This document shows, in pieces, positions 9,458 to 17,699 of a stretch of DNA of 64,000 nucleotides (its first letter is position 1; each line of letters opens with the position of its first letter). Below the pieces are notes generated by a model that worked only from the letters and a program-made list of their open reading frames with translations, did not search any database and was not told where the DNA came from. Made by a program: the position numbers and the translations under genes. This stretch comes from Pseudomonas hormoni (GTDB lineage: Bacteria > Pseudomonadota > Gammaproteobacteria > Pseudomonadales > Pseudomonadaceae), in contig NZ_CP075566.1 of the NCBI RefSeq assembly GCF_018502625.1, positions 5,273,001-5,337,000 of the forward strand, written 5' to 3'.

Positions 9458-10177
9458 ATGAGACTGTCCCGCTTCTTTATCGACGCCCCCCTGAGCACCG
9501 GCCAACACGAGTTGCCCGAGGCTCAGGCCCATTACATCAGCCGCGTACTGCGCATGGCCGAGGGCGATGCTTTGCAATTGTTCGACGGCTCGGGCCATGA
9601 GTTTCGCGCCACGCTGGTGGAGGTCGGCAAGAAGCGCGTCGTGGTGCAGATCGATGAAAGCTTCGCCGGTCAGGTCGAATCCCCGCTGCAGATCCATCTC
9701 GGCCAGGGTTTGTCCCGTGGCGAGCGGATGGATTGGGCGATCCAGAAAGCCACTGAACTGGGCGTGACCGAAATCACCCCGATCTTCAGCGACCGTTGCG
9801 AAGTCCGGCTGAAGGACGAGCGCGCCGACAAACGCCTGTTGCACTGGCGTCAGGTGGCGATCAGCGCGTGCGAGCAGTGCGGGCGGGCACGGGTGCCGGT
9901 GATTCATCCGCCGGTGTTGTTGGCGGACTGGTTGAAGCAGACCGAGGCGGATTTGAAGTTGGTGCTGCATCCGGTGGCAGAGCCGTTGGTGAGTCATGCG
10001 AAGCCTGGGACGCTGGCGTTTCTGATCGGGCCTGAGGGTGGGTTGTCGGATGCCGAAGTGGATCAGGCCAAGGGCAGCGGCTTCCACGCCGCCCGCCTCG
10101 GCCCGCGGGTGTTGCGCACCGAGACTGCGCCGGTGGTTGCACTGGCGGTTGCCCAGCAACTTTGGGGTGATTTCTAG
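9458..10177 (+). CDS. rsmE: 16S rRNA (uracil1498-N3)-methyltransferase
   Basis: 239 residues, full length for RsmE. This SPOUT-class enzyme methylates N3 of U1498 in 16S rRNA in the assembled 30S subunit. The N-terminal PUA-like domain includes the conserved SRVLRM. The C-terminal trefoil knot shows FLIGPEGGLSDAE and LGPRVLRTETA, the SAM-binding loops of the family. The bioA-rsmE neighbourhood is conserved in Pseudomonas. Confidence 0.96.
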   Translation: MRLSRFFIDAPLSTGQHELPEAQAHYISRVLRMAEGDALQLFDGSGHEFRATLVEVGKKRVVVQIDESFAGQVESPLQIHLGQGLSRGERMDWAIQKATELGVTEITPIFSDRCEVRLKDERADKRLLHWRQVAISACEQCGRARVPVIHPPVLLADWLKQTEADLKLVLHPVAEPLVSHAKPGTLAFLIGPEGGLSDAEVDQAKGSGFHAARLGPRVLRTETAPVVALAVAQQLWGDF

Positions 10178-10181
10178 GCCG

Positions 10182-10279
10182 CCATCGCTAGCAGGCTAGC
10201 TCCCACATTGAATTTTGGGTGTTCACCCGTTTCATGTTCACGGGAGATCTCCTGTGGGAGCTAGCCTGCTAGCGATTGG
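10182..10279. repeat. REP pair, variant of family A
   Basis: Arms of the form ATCGCTAGCAGGCTAGCTCC (10184 on) and the inverted copy at about 10254-10278. The core differs from family A by CTAGC in place of CTCGC in both arms, so the two ends have changed together and still pair. It lies between convergent rsmE and trhA. Confidence 0.88.
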
Positions 10280-10291
10280 CCGCGACGCGGT

Positions 10292-10909
10292 CTACAAGAC
10301 GTACACCAGAATCGCCACAAAGTGCAGCAAACTCCCCGCAATCACGAACAAATGCCAGATACCGTGCGCATGCCGCAACCGATTATCCAGGGCAAAGAAA
10401 ACAATCCCCACGGTGTACAAAATCCCGCCCGACGCCAGCCAGGCGAACCCGGCCATGCCCAGCGCCGCCAGCAACGGCTTGACCGCCACCAGCACGATCC
10501 AGCCCATCACCGCGTAAATCACGATCGACAGGATCCGCGCCTCCGAACGCGGTTTGATCTCTTGCAGGATGCCGATCAGCGCCAGCCCCCAGACAATCCC
10601 GAACAACGTCCAGCCCCACGGCCCGCGCAGGGTGACCAGGCAAAACGGCGTGTAACTGCCGGCGATCAACAGGTAGATCGAAAAGTGATCGACCTTCTGC
10701 ATGATCGTTTTTTTGCGCCCCTGCACGCTGTGGTAAACGGTCGATGCGCTGTAGAGCACCATCAACGTGAAACCGTAGATCGCCACACTGACGATCTTCC
10801 ACGGGCTGCCGTCCATGCCGGCAATCACCAGCATCCACACCACCCCGACCGTCGCCGCCACCGCCCCGACCAGATGCGTCCAGGCGTTCAATCTTTCCCC
10901 GTGATACAT
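10292..10909 (-). CDS. trhA: PAQR family membrane protein (hemolysin III / TrhA)
   Basis: 205 residues with seven hydrophobic segments. Typical motifs are NAWTHLVGA near the N-terminus, YHS plus KVDHFSIYLLIAGSYTPF in the middle, and HGIWHLFVIAGSLLHF at the end. These supply the conserved Ser, Asp and three His of the metal-binding hydrolase-like site of the PAQR superfamily. Bacterial members are linked to membrane fluidity and energetics; the old name hemolysin III does not show a toxin role. It is convergent with rsmE and divergent from mdcR. Confidence 0.93.
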   Translation of the reverse strand: MYHGERLNAWTHLVGAVAATVGVVWMLVIAGMDGSPWKIVSVAIYGFTLMVLYSASTVYHSVQGRKKTIMQKVDHFSIYLLIAGSYTPFCLVTLRGPWGWTLFGIVWGLALIGILQEIKPRSEARILSIVIYAVMGWIVLVAVKPLLAALGMAGFAWLASGGILYTVGIVFFALDNRLRHAHGIWHLFVIAGSLLHFVAILVYVL

Positions 10910-10938
10910 GTGTTACTCACCTCGACATTCGTTACAGC

Positions 10939-10976
10939 ATTGCGCAAGGCTCAGGCCTCAAGCGTAAAAGCGCAAT
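10939..10976. promoter_or_regulatory. Inverted repeat in the trhA-mdcR divergent region
   Basis: ATTGCGC at 10939-10945 is matched by GCGCAAT at 10970-10976, with 24 bp between the arms. It lies 65-100 bp upstream of the mdcR start, where a LysR-type protein would regulate itself. It has no resemblance to the dyad upstream of mdcA, so the link to MdcR is weak. Confidence 0.3.
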
Positions 10977-11040
10977 GTTTCAAAACACAAACACCCCAAC
11001 ATACGTGCACAATCGAGCCATTCGACCAAGAGTCACGCCC

Positions 11041-11955
11041 ATGCTGATCGACGAAGAGTTGACCCTGAAAAAACTCGAGGTGTTCCTCGCCTTCATGCGC
11101 TCCGGCAACCTGGCCCGGGCCGCCGCCGAGTTGCAAACCAGCAACGTCAGCGTGCACCGCGCCATCCATTCCCTGGAGAGCGCCCTGCGTTGTCCGCTGT
11201 TCAAACATGAAGGCCGCAACCTGACGCCGCTGGAAAGCGCGTATGTGCTGGAAGAACGGGCGCAGAAGTTGATTCAGGATGTGGTTGAAACCGTGCGCCT
11301 GACCCGCGAGGCTGCCGGGTTCTCCGCTGAACGCTTCAAGCTGGGCTCGTTGTATTCGCTGACGGTAAAGACCGTGCCGCAGTTGATCATGGGCCTGAAA
11401 ATCCGCCGCAGCGAACTCAACATCGACTTGATCCTCGGTTCGAATTTCGACCTGTTGTACAAGCTCAAGAACATGGAAGTCGATGCGATCCTGGTGTCGT
11501 TGGACGACAGCGTGAACGACCCGGACTGCGAACAGATTCCGCTGTTTTCCGATGACATCTTTTTGGCCACCCCGGCGGATTCGAAGTTTGCACAACGCAC
11601 GGAAGTGGACCTGGCCGAAGTCCGCGACGAGACGTTCATCACCCTGACCCAGGGCTTCGCCACGCACCAGGATGGCAATCGAGTGTTCAGGCAGGCGGGG
11701 TTCGAACCGAAGGTGGCGATGCAGGTCAACGACATCTTCACCCTGCTGAGCATGGTCAGCTCGGGGGTGGGTTATGCGTTGCTGCCGGGGCGGATTGCGG
11801 CGGTGTATGAGAACCGCGTGAAGCTGATTCCGTTGCAGGAAAAGTACCGGTTGCAGCAGCACATTGGTGTGGTGTTCCTGAAAGCCAAGGAGCGCGACCC
11901 GAATTTGCTGGCGTTGCTGGCGGAGTGTCGGATGTATGCCAATCGCCAGGCTTGA
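11041..11955 (+). CDS. mdcR: LysR-type regulator of malonate genes
   Basis: 304 residues. The N-terminal winged helix-turn-helix runs from LKKLEVFLAFMRSGNLARAAAELQ through VSVHRAIHSLE, followed by the linker helix and an effector-binding fold. Context gives the assignment: in Pseudomonas malonate loci the gene next to madM is mdcR, the malonate-responsive activator. It is convergent with madM, separated by a REP pair. The ATG at 11041 is preferred; the frame is open further upstream but that part is not typical protein. A matching LysR-type box lies upstream of mdcA at 19448-19468. Confidence 0.88.
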   Translation: MLIDEELTLKKLEVFLAFMRSGNLARAAAELQTSNVSVHRAIHSLESALRCPLFKHEGRNLTPLESAYVLEERAQKLIQDVVETVRLTREAAGFSAERFKLGSLYSLTVKTVPQLIMGLKIRRSELNIDLILGSNFDLLYKLKNMEVDAILVSLDDSVNDPDCEQIPLFSDDIFLATPADSKFAQRTEVDLAEVRDETFITLTQGFATHQDGNRVFRQAGFEPKVAMQVNDIFTLLSMVSSGVGYALLPGRIAAVYENRVKLIPLQEKYRLQQHIGVVFLKAKERDPNLLALLAECRMYANRQA

Positions 11956-11960
11956 GACCT

Positions 11961-12094
11961 TGTGGCGAGGGAGCTTGCTCCCGCTCGGGTGCGGAGCACC
12001 CGCCTATCAAACCACCGGATTTACCTGATACACCTCGGTGGTAGAAGTGGGGCTGCTGCGCAGCCCAGCGGGAGCAAGCTCCCTCGCCACAAAA
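11961..12094. repeat. REP pair, family B, between mdcR and madM
   Basis: Inverted arms built on GTGGCGAGGGAGCTTGCTCC (from 11964) and its complement (to 12092). Near the arms are shorter GC palindromes, TGCGGAGCAC and GCTGCGCAGC. With the copy at 19480 it brackets the whole malonate operon. Confidence 0.9.
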
Positions 12095-12107
12095 ATCAGT
12101 CAGCGGT

Positions 12108-12872
12108 CTAGCCCATAATCCCGCGAACAATGAAGTACAACAAAGAAGGCCCCAGCAAGCACCCAAGCCCGGTATGAAACGTTGCCGTCAACGCGCCATA
12201 AGGCACCAACCGCCGATCCGTCGCTGCCAACCCGGCCGTCACACCGCTCACCGTCCCGGCCAACCCACCAAACACCATCGCCGAGCGCGGGTTATCCAGC
12301 CCCATCCAGCGCGCTGCCATCGGCGTGCCGACCATCACCAGAATCGCTTTGATCAGCCCGGTGGCAATCGACAACGCCACCACATCGGAACTGGCGCCAA
12401 TCGCCGCCCCGGTCACCGGCCCGACGATGTACGTCACCGCGCCCGCGCCAATGGTGGTCATGCTCACCGCATCGCGATAACCAAACGCCCAGGCAATGCT
12501 CGCCCCGATAATGAACGGCAGCACCGTGCCCAGCAGCAGCGCGATCACGCCGATCAACCCGGCCTTTTTCGCTTCGGTGGCCTGCACTTCGAACGCCGTG
12601 GCGACGATGGCGAAATCCCGCAACATCGCGCCACCCATCAAGCCGATGCCGGAAAACAGCGTCAGGTCCGCCAGGCCTTTTTGCCCGCCGGTCATGGTGC
12701 CGCCGACCCAGGCCAGTACCAGGCCAATGACGATGGCAATCGCCGAGCCATGAATCCGTCCGAACGTCAGGCGTTTGGACAACACCACCGACACCCACAT
12801 GATCACGCCGACAAACGCGAACGCCGTGACCAGACCGTTATGTTCCAGACCTTTCTCGATGAGATCCCACAT
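12108..12872 (-). CDS. madM: Malonate transporter subunit MadM
   Basis: 254 residues, strongly hydrophobic, with about seven to nine membrane segments. The sequences TFGRIHGSAIAIVIGL, GIGLMGGAMLRDFAIVATAF and AGAVTYIVGPVTGAAIG match the MadM family as I know it. MadL and MadM together form the Na+-coupled malonate importer first described in Malonomonas. It is the last gene of the operon, 1 bp after madL. Confidence 0.93.
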   Translation of the reverse strand: MWDLIEKGLEHNGLVTAFAFVGVIMWVSVVLSKRLTFGRIHGSAIAIVIGLVLAWVGGTMTGGQKGLADLTLFSGIGLMGGAMLRDFAIVATAFEVQATEAKKAGLIGVIALLLGTVLPFIIGASIAWAFGYRDAVSMTTIGAGAVTYIVGPVTGAAIGASSDVVALSIATGLIKAILVMVGTPMAARWMGLDNPRSAMVFGGLAGTVSGVTAGLAATDRRLVPYGALTATFHTGLGCLLGPSLLYFIVRGIMG

Positions 12873-12873
12873 G

Positions 12874-13290
12874 TCAGCGACCTCCTACGGGTGTGCCAAC
12901 GGGGATTGTTTCCTCGGGTTCATCGGGCAACGGTTCGCCTTTGTGGGTCCGGCTGATCAGGGCAATGGTGCAGCCGCAGATCACCACTGAACCGATCGCT
13001 GCAAGCACCGCCACCGGGCCGCCGTGCAGGGCGGTGACGACGTTTTGTTGCGCCGCCATCGCCACCACCACCGGAATGTACATCGCTCCCCAGAAGCCGA
13101 CGCCCATCTCGCAATCCTTGGTCATGCCGCCGCGCTTTTGCATCCACAACCGCGCGCAGATCAACAGGATCATCGCGATCCCGACACCGCCGACGTTTGA
13201 TTTCACACCCAGCAACACGCCAAGCATGTCACCCATGATCACCCCTGCCAGCGTACAGATCGCCAACAGCGCCACACCGTAAATAATCAT
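12874..13290 (-). CDS. madL: Malonate transporter subunit MadL
   Basis: 138 residues, with about four hydrophobic segments starting MIIYGVALLAICTLAG. The second half includes GVGFWGAMYIPVVVAMAAQQNVV, typical of MadL. A GAGG ribosome site lies 9 nt before the ATG at 13290; the longer open frame is not needed. It is followed after one base by madM, so the two transporter subunits are likely made in a fixed ratio. It lies 65 bp after mdcH. Confidence 0.93.
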   Translation of the reverse strand: MIIYGVALLAICTLAGVIMGDMLGVLLGVKSNVGGVGIAMILLICARLWMQKRGGMTKDCEMGVGFWGAMYIPVVVAMAAQQNVVTALHGGPVAVLAAIGSVVICGCTIALISRTHKGEPLPDEPEETIPVGTPVGGR

Positions 13291-13355
13291 TGTTGTTGTC
13301 CTCAAAGTGCATCGTCGAATGTTGTTTTTGTTGTTCGAAGGCCTGAGTCGGTGGT

Positions 13356-14267
13356 CTAGGGTTGGCGGCTTCCCTCCTCACGCAACAGCGCCTGCAAGGT
13401 ATCGAGCCGCGCCCCGTCGAAAGCAATCACGGTGCCCTGCTCGAACACCCGGCGCGCCAGCCCGGTCAGCACCGCACCGGGCGGCAGTTCGATCTGTAGA
13501 CGTACGCCGCGCTCGTAGGCGCTTTGCACGGTGCCGCGCCAATCGACGACGCGGCACATGTTGAAGGCCAGGTCGTCGCGCAAGGCTTCGGTATTGATGA
13601 TGGGCCGGGCGCGACTGCCGCTGAGGTAACCCAAGGTTGGTGTCTTCAGCGACACCTTGGCGAATGCATCGGCCAGCGTTTTAGCGGGCGCATCCAGCAG
13701 CGGGCAATGCGACGGCACACTGACGGCGAGTCGTTTGGCCAGGCCTGCACCGCGACCTTTCGCCAACTCGGCGACGGCTTTCATCGCGCCGTCGCTGCCG
13801 GCAATCACCACCTGGTTATCGGCATTGATGTTGGCCAGGTAAACCGGTGTGTCAGTGCTGTGAACCTGCGCCAGCAAGCCTTCCACTGTGGACAAGTCGA
13901 GACCGATGATCGCGGTCATGCCGTAGCCCTGTGGATAAGCCTGTTGCATCAGTTCACCGCGCAGGCTGACCAGATGCAGCGCATCGCTGAAACTCAAGGC
14001 ACCGGCGACCACCGCCGCGGGATAGGCGCCGATGGACAATCCCGCCACGTAATCCGGCGCCATTGATAACTGACGCGAAGCCGCGACACCGGCAATCAAC
14101 AGGCAAAGCTGAACCGCACGTGTCGACTTCAATGCTTCGGAGGAATCCAGCAACAACGCGTCTTCGCCCAACACATCACTGGCCTCGATCAGCGTCTCGC
14201 GAGGCAAACGATGGAGCATGCCCGGCTGCTGCGCGCCCTGGCCGGGGAACACCAGCAAACTGCTCAC
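13356..14267 (-). CDS. mdcH: Malonate decarboxylase epsilon subunit (malonyl-CoA:ACP transacylase)
   Basis: 303 residues from the GTG at 14267. The start overlaps the mdcG stop as GTGA and has AGGAG 8 nt upstream. The acyltransferase signature LVFPGQGAQQPGM and the nucleophile motif GLSIGAYPA (GxSxG) are present; the His of the dyad lies in SVPSHCPLLDAPA. MdcH loads the first malonyl group on the MdcC carrier, replacing acetyl. Paralogous to FabD; the operon context separates it from fatty acid synthesis. Confidence 0.93.
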   Translation of the reverse strand: MSSLLVFPGQGAQQPGMLHRLPRETLIEASDVLGEDALLLDSSEALKSTRAVQLCLLIAGVAASRQLSMAPDYVAGLSIGAYPAAVVAGALSFSDALHLVSLRGELMQQAYPQGYGMTAIIGLDLSTVEGLLAQVHSTDTPVYLANINADNQVVIAGSDGAMKAVAELAKGRGAGLAKRLAVSVPSHCPLLDAPAKTLADAFAKVSLKTPTLGYLSGSRARPIINTEALRDDLAFNMCRVVDWRGTVQSAYERGVRLQIELPPGAVLTGLARRVFEQGTVIAFDGARLDTLQALLREEGSRQP

Positions 14268-14884
14268 GCTGCTTGCTCCTGCGGGTTCCACGGATCAATC
14301 ACCAGACAGGCTTCACTGGTATTTTTCAGCAACACGCGACGTGCGGAACCGGCCCATTCACGCAAGGCGACGGCGCCGAAAGGTGTTTGCAATTGCATGT
14401 CTACCTGGCACATAGCCGTGCCCAGAATCTTCACCAATTCCTGCGATTTCAAGCGATCCAACGGTTGCGGTGTGCGCAGGATCAAGTCGAGATCGCTGCC
14501 TTCGTGCAAGGCGTGGACACCGCAGGCCAATTCAAACCCGGCACTGCCGCTGACACCCCACACCCAACCGCAGCCATCGAGCATCGGTCGCAATTGGCGC
14601 AGGGCACGCACTGCCGGCAGATCCCGCTCAATCGAGACGTGGCAAAGTTCTTCCGGCGTTACGCAGCGCGAAATCCCATCGACCGACATCACCGTTCCAA
14701 AGCGCTGTTCACGCAACCGTCCACGCACCCCGACCGCAATGTGATCCGGCTCACTCAGCGCACGCCGAACCACCACTGGCTGCCCCGCGAGGATCGACTC
14801 GATCACCCACGCAGGCGCATCCGCAGGCAACTGCTCCGGGGTCATACCCCAGAGCAGGTCGTGGGCCAGAAAAGTGTTCACCAC
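14264..14884 (-). CDS. mdcG: Phosphoribosyl-dephospho-CoA transferase (holo-ACP synthase of malonate decarboxylase)
   Basis: 206 residues. It transfers the 2'-(5''-triphosphoribosyl)-3'-dephospho-CoA group made by MdcB to the serine of MdcC. The motif ALHEGSDLDLIL has the GSDLDL shape of nucleotidyltransferases, with two metal-binding Asp. Two GTG codons in tandem (14884 and 14881) can start the gene; the second overlaps the mdcE stop as GTGA. I list the longer form. Confidence 0.91.
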   Translation of the reverse strand: MVNTFLAHDLLWGMTPEQLPADAPAWVIESILAGQPVVVRRALSEPDHIAVGVRGRLREQRFGTVMSVDGISRCVTPEELCHVSIERDLPAVRALRQLRPMLDGCGWVWGVSGSAGFELACGVHALHEGSDLDLILRTPQPLDRLKSQELVKILGTAMCQVDMQLQTPFGAVALREWAGSARRVLLKNTSEACLVIDPWNPQEQAA

Positions 14885-15681
14885 TGCTCTCTCAGCAGTT
14901 GGCGGACCTTGCTCGAGGCCGCACGGTTGCTCGCGCCCAAACGGCTGTTCAAATCGCGACCGCTTGCGGCAACATCGTCAATCGCCAGACTCAGGCATTC
15001 AGTCACCCGCGCCAGATCCGCTGATGATGGCTGCTCAATCTGCTCCACCGGCAAGGTTTCCCAAAGCAAACCCAGGCTGGCATAGCTGTCGATGTCATAC
15101 GCCATCGGCGGCACGCTGGCGGCCAGTGCTTCCAGCTCTTCGACACTGCGTAACGTCACCCGCGCCGCCGAAGCCTTGCCCATCGCATGCACCATCACGC
15201 CTGGATCACGCAGGGCGATCAGCCGATTGGCCTGATAACCATGGGCCAGGAATGCCCCGGACATCGCCTTGCCCACCAGCAAACCGATCACCGCGTGGCC
15301 AGCCAGTCGGGCGCGAGCGTAACTGTCCGCCGCACCCGCCAAAGCCTGATGAATACCGAGCGCTTCTTCGCGCCGACCGTAGGCCTGACTCGGCACATCG
15401 ATGATCGCGATCAAGGCGCGCTTGTGCGGTTTATCAACATCAGCCGTGATGACTTCATCCACAGCCTTGGCCAAACCCCAACCTTCCAGCAAACCCACCT
15501 CACCGTTGCGAGCGCGGACAAACCGGTTGTCCGGATCAGCCACCACCGCAATAAACCGAACAGGCTGATCACCCAACACACCGTCGGCCACCTTCAACGA
15601 AGCAGGCAAACCATCGACCGGTTTCGCGCCCGCACTCAAGGCGTTGAACCAGCTCAAACCTCTCAGGGAATACGAATTCAT
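14878..15681 (-). CDS. mdcE: Malonate decarboxylase gamma subunit (biotin-independent)
   Basis: 267 residues. With MdcD it forms the carboxylase-type heterodimer that decarboxylates malonyl-S-ACP to acetyl-S-ACP. Segments such as GRREEALGIHQALAGAADSYARARLAGHAVIGL (shown here only in part: GRREEALGIHQALAG) and LVGKAMSGAFLAHG form the crotonase-like core. The N-terminal half carries FVRARNGEVGLLEGWGLA. The start overlaps the mdcD stop as ATGA. Confidence 0.92.
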   Translation of the reverse strand: MNSYSLRGLSWFNALSAGAKPVDGLPASLKVADGVLGDQPVRFIAVVADPDNRFVRARNGEVGLLEGWGLAKAVDEVITADVDKPHKRALIAIIDVPSQAYGRREEALGIHQALAGAADSYARARLAGHAVIGLLVGKAMSGAFLAHGYQANRLIALRDPGVMVHAMGKASAARVTLRSVEELEALAASVPPMAYDIDSYASLGLLWETLPVEQIEQPSSADLARVTECLSLAIDDVAASGRDLNSRLGASNRAASSKVRQLLREQW

Positions 15682-16532
15682 GAGCGCTCTCCTTGATAAA
15701 GATCGCGAACCGTCGCCGGATCGATTTGCGGCTCGGCGTCCAGTCGGGCCAGCCGTTGCAGGAACAGATCGGCCTGACGACTGCGTTGTTGCGCCGGCAA
15801 GCCCTGTTGCAGCAATTCACTGACCTGCTGCTGAATCTGCGCCACGTCGTCAGCGACGAAGCGATCCACCAAACCGCTGGCAAAACGTTGCTCGCCACCG
15901 GTCAGGCTCCAGATGAAAGGACGGTCGCGGGAGTCGTACTCCTCAAGCCCGGCTTCCTGTTCGATGACTTGTGGGCCGTTCAACCCGAGTCGCGCTTCCT
16001 GGGTCACCAACAGATAGCTGCACAACCCGGCAGCAATCGACATTCCGCCAAAGCAACCAACGCTGCCGGCGACAACACCCACAACCGGTTGGTACTGGCG
16101 CAAATCGACAATCGCCGCATGAATATCGGCAATCGCCGCCAGCCCGAGGTTGGCTTCCTGCAACCGCACGCCGCCGGTTTCCAGCAGCAACACGGCGCGG
16201 GTTGGAGTGCCGTTGCGGTTATCTTCGGCGGCCAGTTCCAGTGCACCGGCAATCTTCGCCCCGCCGACTTCACCGAGGCTGCCGCCCTGGAACGCGCCTT
16301 CGATGGCCGCGATGACCACCGGCAAACCGCCGAGGCTGCCCTTGGCAATCACCACGCCGTCATCGGCTTGCGGCACCACGCCCTGGCGCGACAACCACGG
16401 CGACATGATCCGTTGAAACGGGTCGAGCAATTCGCGGAAGGTGCCGGCATCGAGCAAGGCTTTCGCCCGTTGTCGGGCACCCAGTTCAACGAAGCTGCGT
16501 CTTTGTAGGTCTGGCTGGAGGAGATCAGTCAT
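15678..16532 (-). CDS. mdcD: Malonate decarboxylase beta subunit
   Basis: 284 residues, counterpart of MdcE in the decarboxylase heterodimer and related to acetyl-CoA carboxyltransferase beta chains. The segments LLETGGVRLQEANLGL, VGSVGCFGGMSIAAGL and LGLNGPQVIEQEAG are typical. The frame is open for another 49 codons upstream, but the ATG at 16532 has GGAG 9 nt before it and matches the family start (MTDLLQPDLQ). It overlaps the end of mdcC by 8 bp. Confidence 0.93.
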   Translation of the reverse strand: MTDLLQPDLQRRSFVELGARQRAKALLDAGTFRELLDPFQRIMSPWLSRQGVVPQADDGVVIAKGSLGGLPVVIAAIEGAFQGGSLGEVGGAKIAGALELAAEDNRNGTPTRAVLLLETGGVRLQEANLGLAAIADIHAAIVDLRQYQPVVGVVAGSVGCFGGMSIAAGLCSYLLVTQEARLGLNGPQVIEQEAGLEEYDSRDRPFIWSLTGGEQRFASGLVDRFVADDVAQIQQQVSELLQQGLPAQQRSRQADLFLQRLARLDAEPQIDPATVRDLYQGERS

Positions 16533-16824
16533 GGCCGATCTCCTCAAAGCCTTGTTCCAGACGCAAGCGCACCACGCCGGGGGTGGCGCCGAAGTCGTGG
16601 ATATCGATGGCCATCGCCGGTGGCTTCTGGCCGTCGAACATCCGCGCAAACAGATGCTGCCAACGTTGTTCGGCGCCATTGACCGAGGTCTGCACCTTGA
16701 TGGTCAGCTTGCCGGCCTGACCCGGTTCGATCAGCACTTCCAGATCGCCCGAGCCGACACAACCCACCAGGGTGCGGCCGCGTGGCGGCTGCCCGGCGGG
16801 GAATTCAAAGGATAAGGTTTCCAT
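16525..16824 (-). CDS. mdcC: Malonate decarboxylase acyl carrier subunit (delta)
   Basis: 99 residues. This carrier protein bears the unusual prosthetic group 2'-(5''-phosphoribosyl)-3'-dephospho-CoA. The likely attachment serine is in LVGCVGSGDLEVLIE near residue 25. The ATG at 16824 overlaps the mdcB stop (TGATG); a TTG just before it is less likely. A GGGAG site lies 7 nt upstream. Confidence 0.93.
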   Translation of the reverse strand: METLSFEFPAGQPPRGRTLVGCVGSGDLEVLIEPGQAGKLTIKVQTSVNGAEQRWQHLFARMFDGQKPPAMAIDIHDFGATPGVVRLRLEQGFEEIGHD

Positions 16825-17699
16825 CAAAACGCTCCCTGGTTGATGCCGTCAGCCGACTCGATACGGTCGATGAACAGGCAGGCTGCGAGCAAGTCCGCAG
16901 CGCCGCCGGGCGACGCATTCAACGCGATTAATTGTTGGTCCAGCTCATGCAGGCGACGGCGACCGGCGAGGCTGGCACTGCCACCGGCATCGAGTACCGA
17001 TTGGGCGCCGAGTTGCATGGTGTGCAGGCCATGTTCGCCCGCGCGGTAGAGCACGCAGGTGTCGCTCAGTTGAGTCATGATCGCCAGCAACGCATCGAGC
17101 CGGGCGTTCTGTTCGCCATGGCCGGCGGCGCGGCTTCGTTTAAGTTGCGGCAGTGCGCGTTGCAGCACCGAAGGAAAGCCAAGTTGCGCCTCTTCACGGG
17201 CACCGCGCGCGCCGTAACGTTGGGCGACTTGCGCGCCGTGGCTCAAAGGATGTGGGGCGTAACGATCGTCGAGTAACGCGAGGCGAGCGGCGCGCAACGT
17301 GACCGAGCTTGCGCCGCTGGATTCAGGTTCCAGCGCGGCCGCCGCGACCAATAGTCCCAACGCCCAAATCGCCCCACGGTGAGTATTCACACCGTTCGTG
17401 GTGACGAGCATCGTTTGCTCACCTTCCCGGCCAATCCGCCCGAGGACCTCACGCAGCTGCAAACCCACTTCGCCAAATTCGATAGCGGCTTGCGCCATTT
17501 CCTTGAATGCCGGCCACAGCGACAACGCCGAAGCGTGCATCAGCCCAAGGTGCAAATCGGTATGAGCGCCATTGCCACGACGATCGACCAGCGCCGGTTT
17601 AGGCGACAAATCCGCTTCATCGATCAGCGCGTCCACCGCCAGGTCCGCCAGCCGTTCGGCCAGGGTTAACGTTTTCGGTTGCAGGTTGAAGGCGTGCAT
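16824..17699 (-). CDS. mdcB: Triphosphoribosyl-dephospho-CoA synthase
   Basis: 291 residues. It makes the prosthetic-group precursor from ATP and dephospho-CoA, as CitG does in citrate lyase systems. Family motifs are [17 protein letters not shown] and [17 protein letters not shown]. The ATG at 17699 overlaps the mdcA stop (TAATG); the open frame upstream lies inside mdcA. Confidence 0.93.
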   Translation of the reverse strand: MHAFNLQPKTLTLAERLADLAVDALIDEADLSPKPALVDRRGNGAHTDLHLGLMHASALSLWPAFKEMAQAAIEFGEVGLQLREVLGRIGREGEQTMLVTTNGVNTHRGAIWALGLLVAAAALEPESSGASSVTLRAARLALLDDRYAPHPLSHGAQVAQRYGARGAREEAQLGFPSVLQRALPQLKRSRAAGHGEQNARLDALLAIMTQLSDTCVLYRAGEHGLHTMQLGAQSVLDAGGSASLAGRRRLHELDQQLIALNASPGGAADLLAACLFIDRIESADGINQGAF

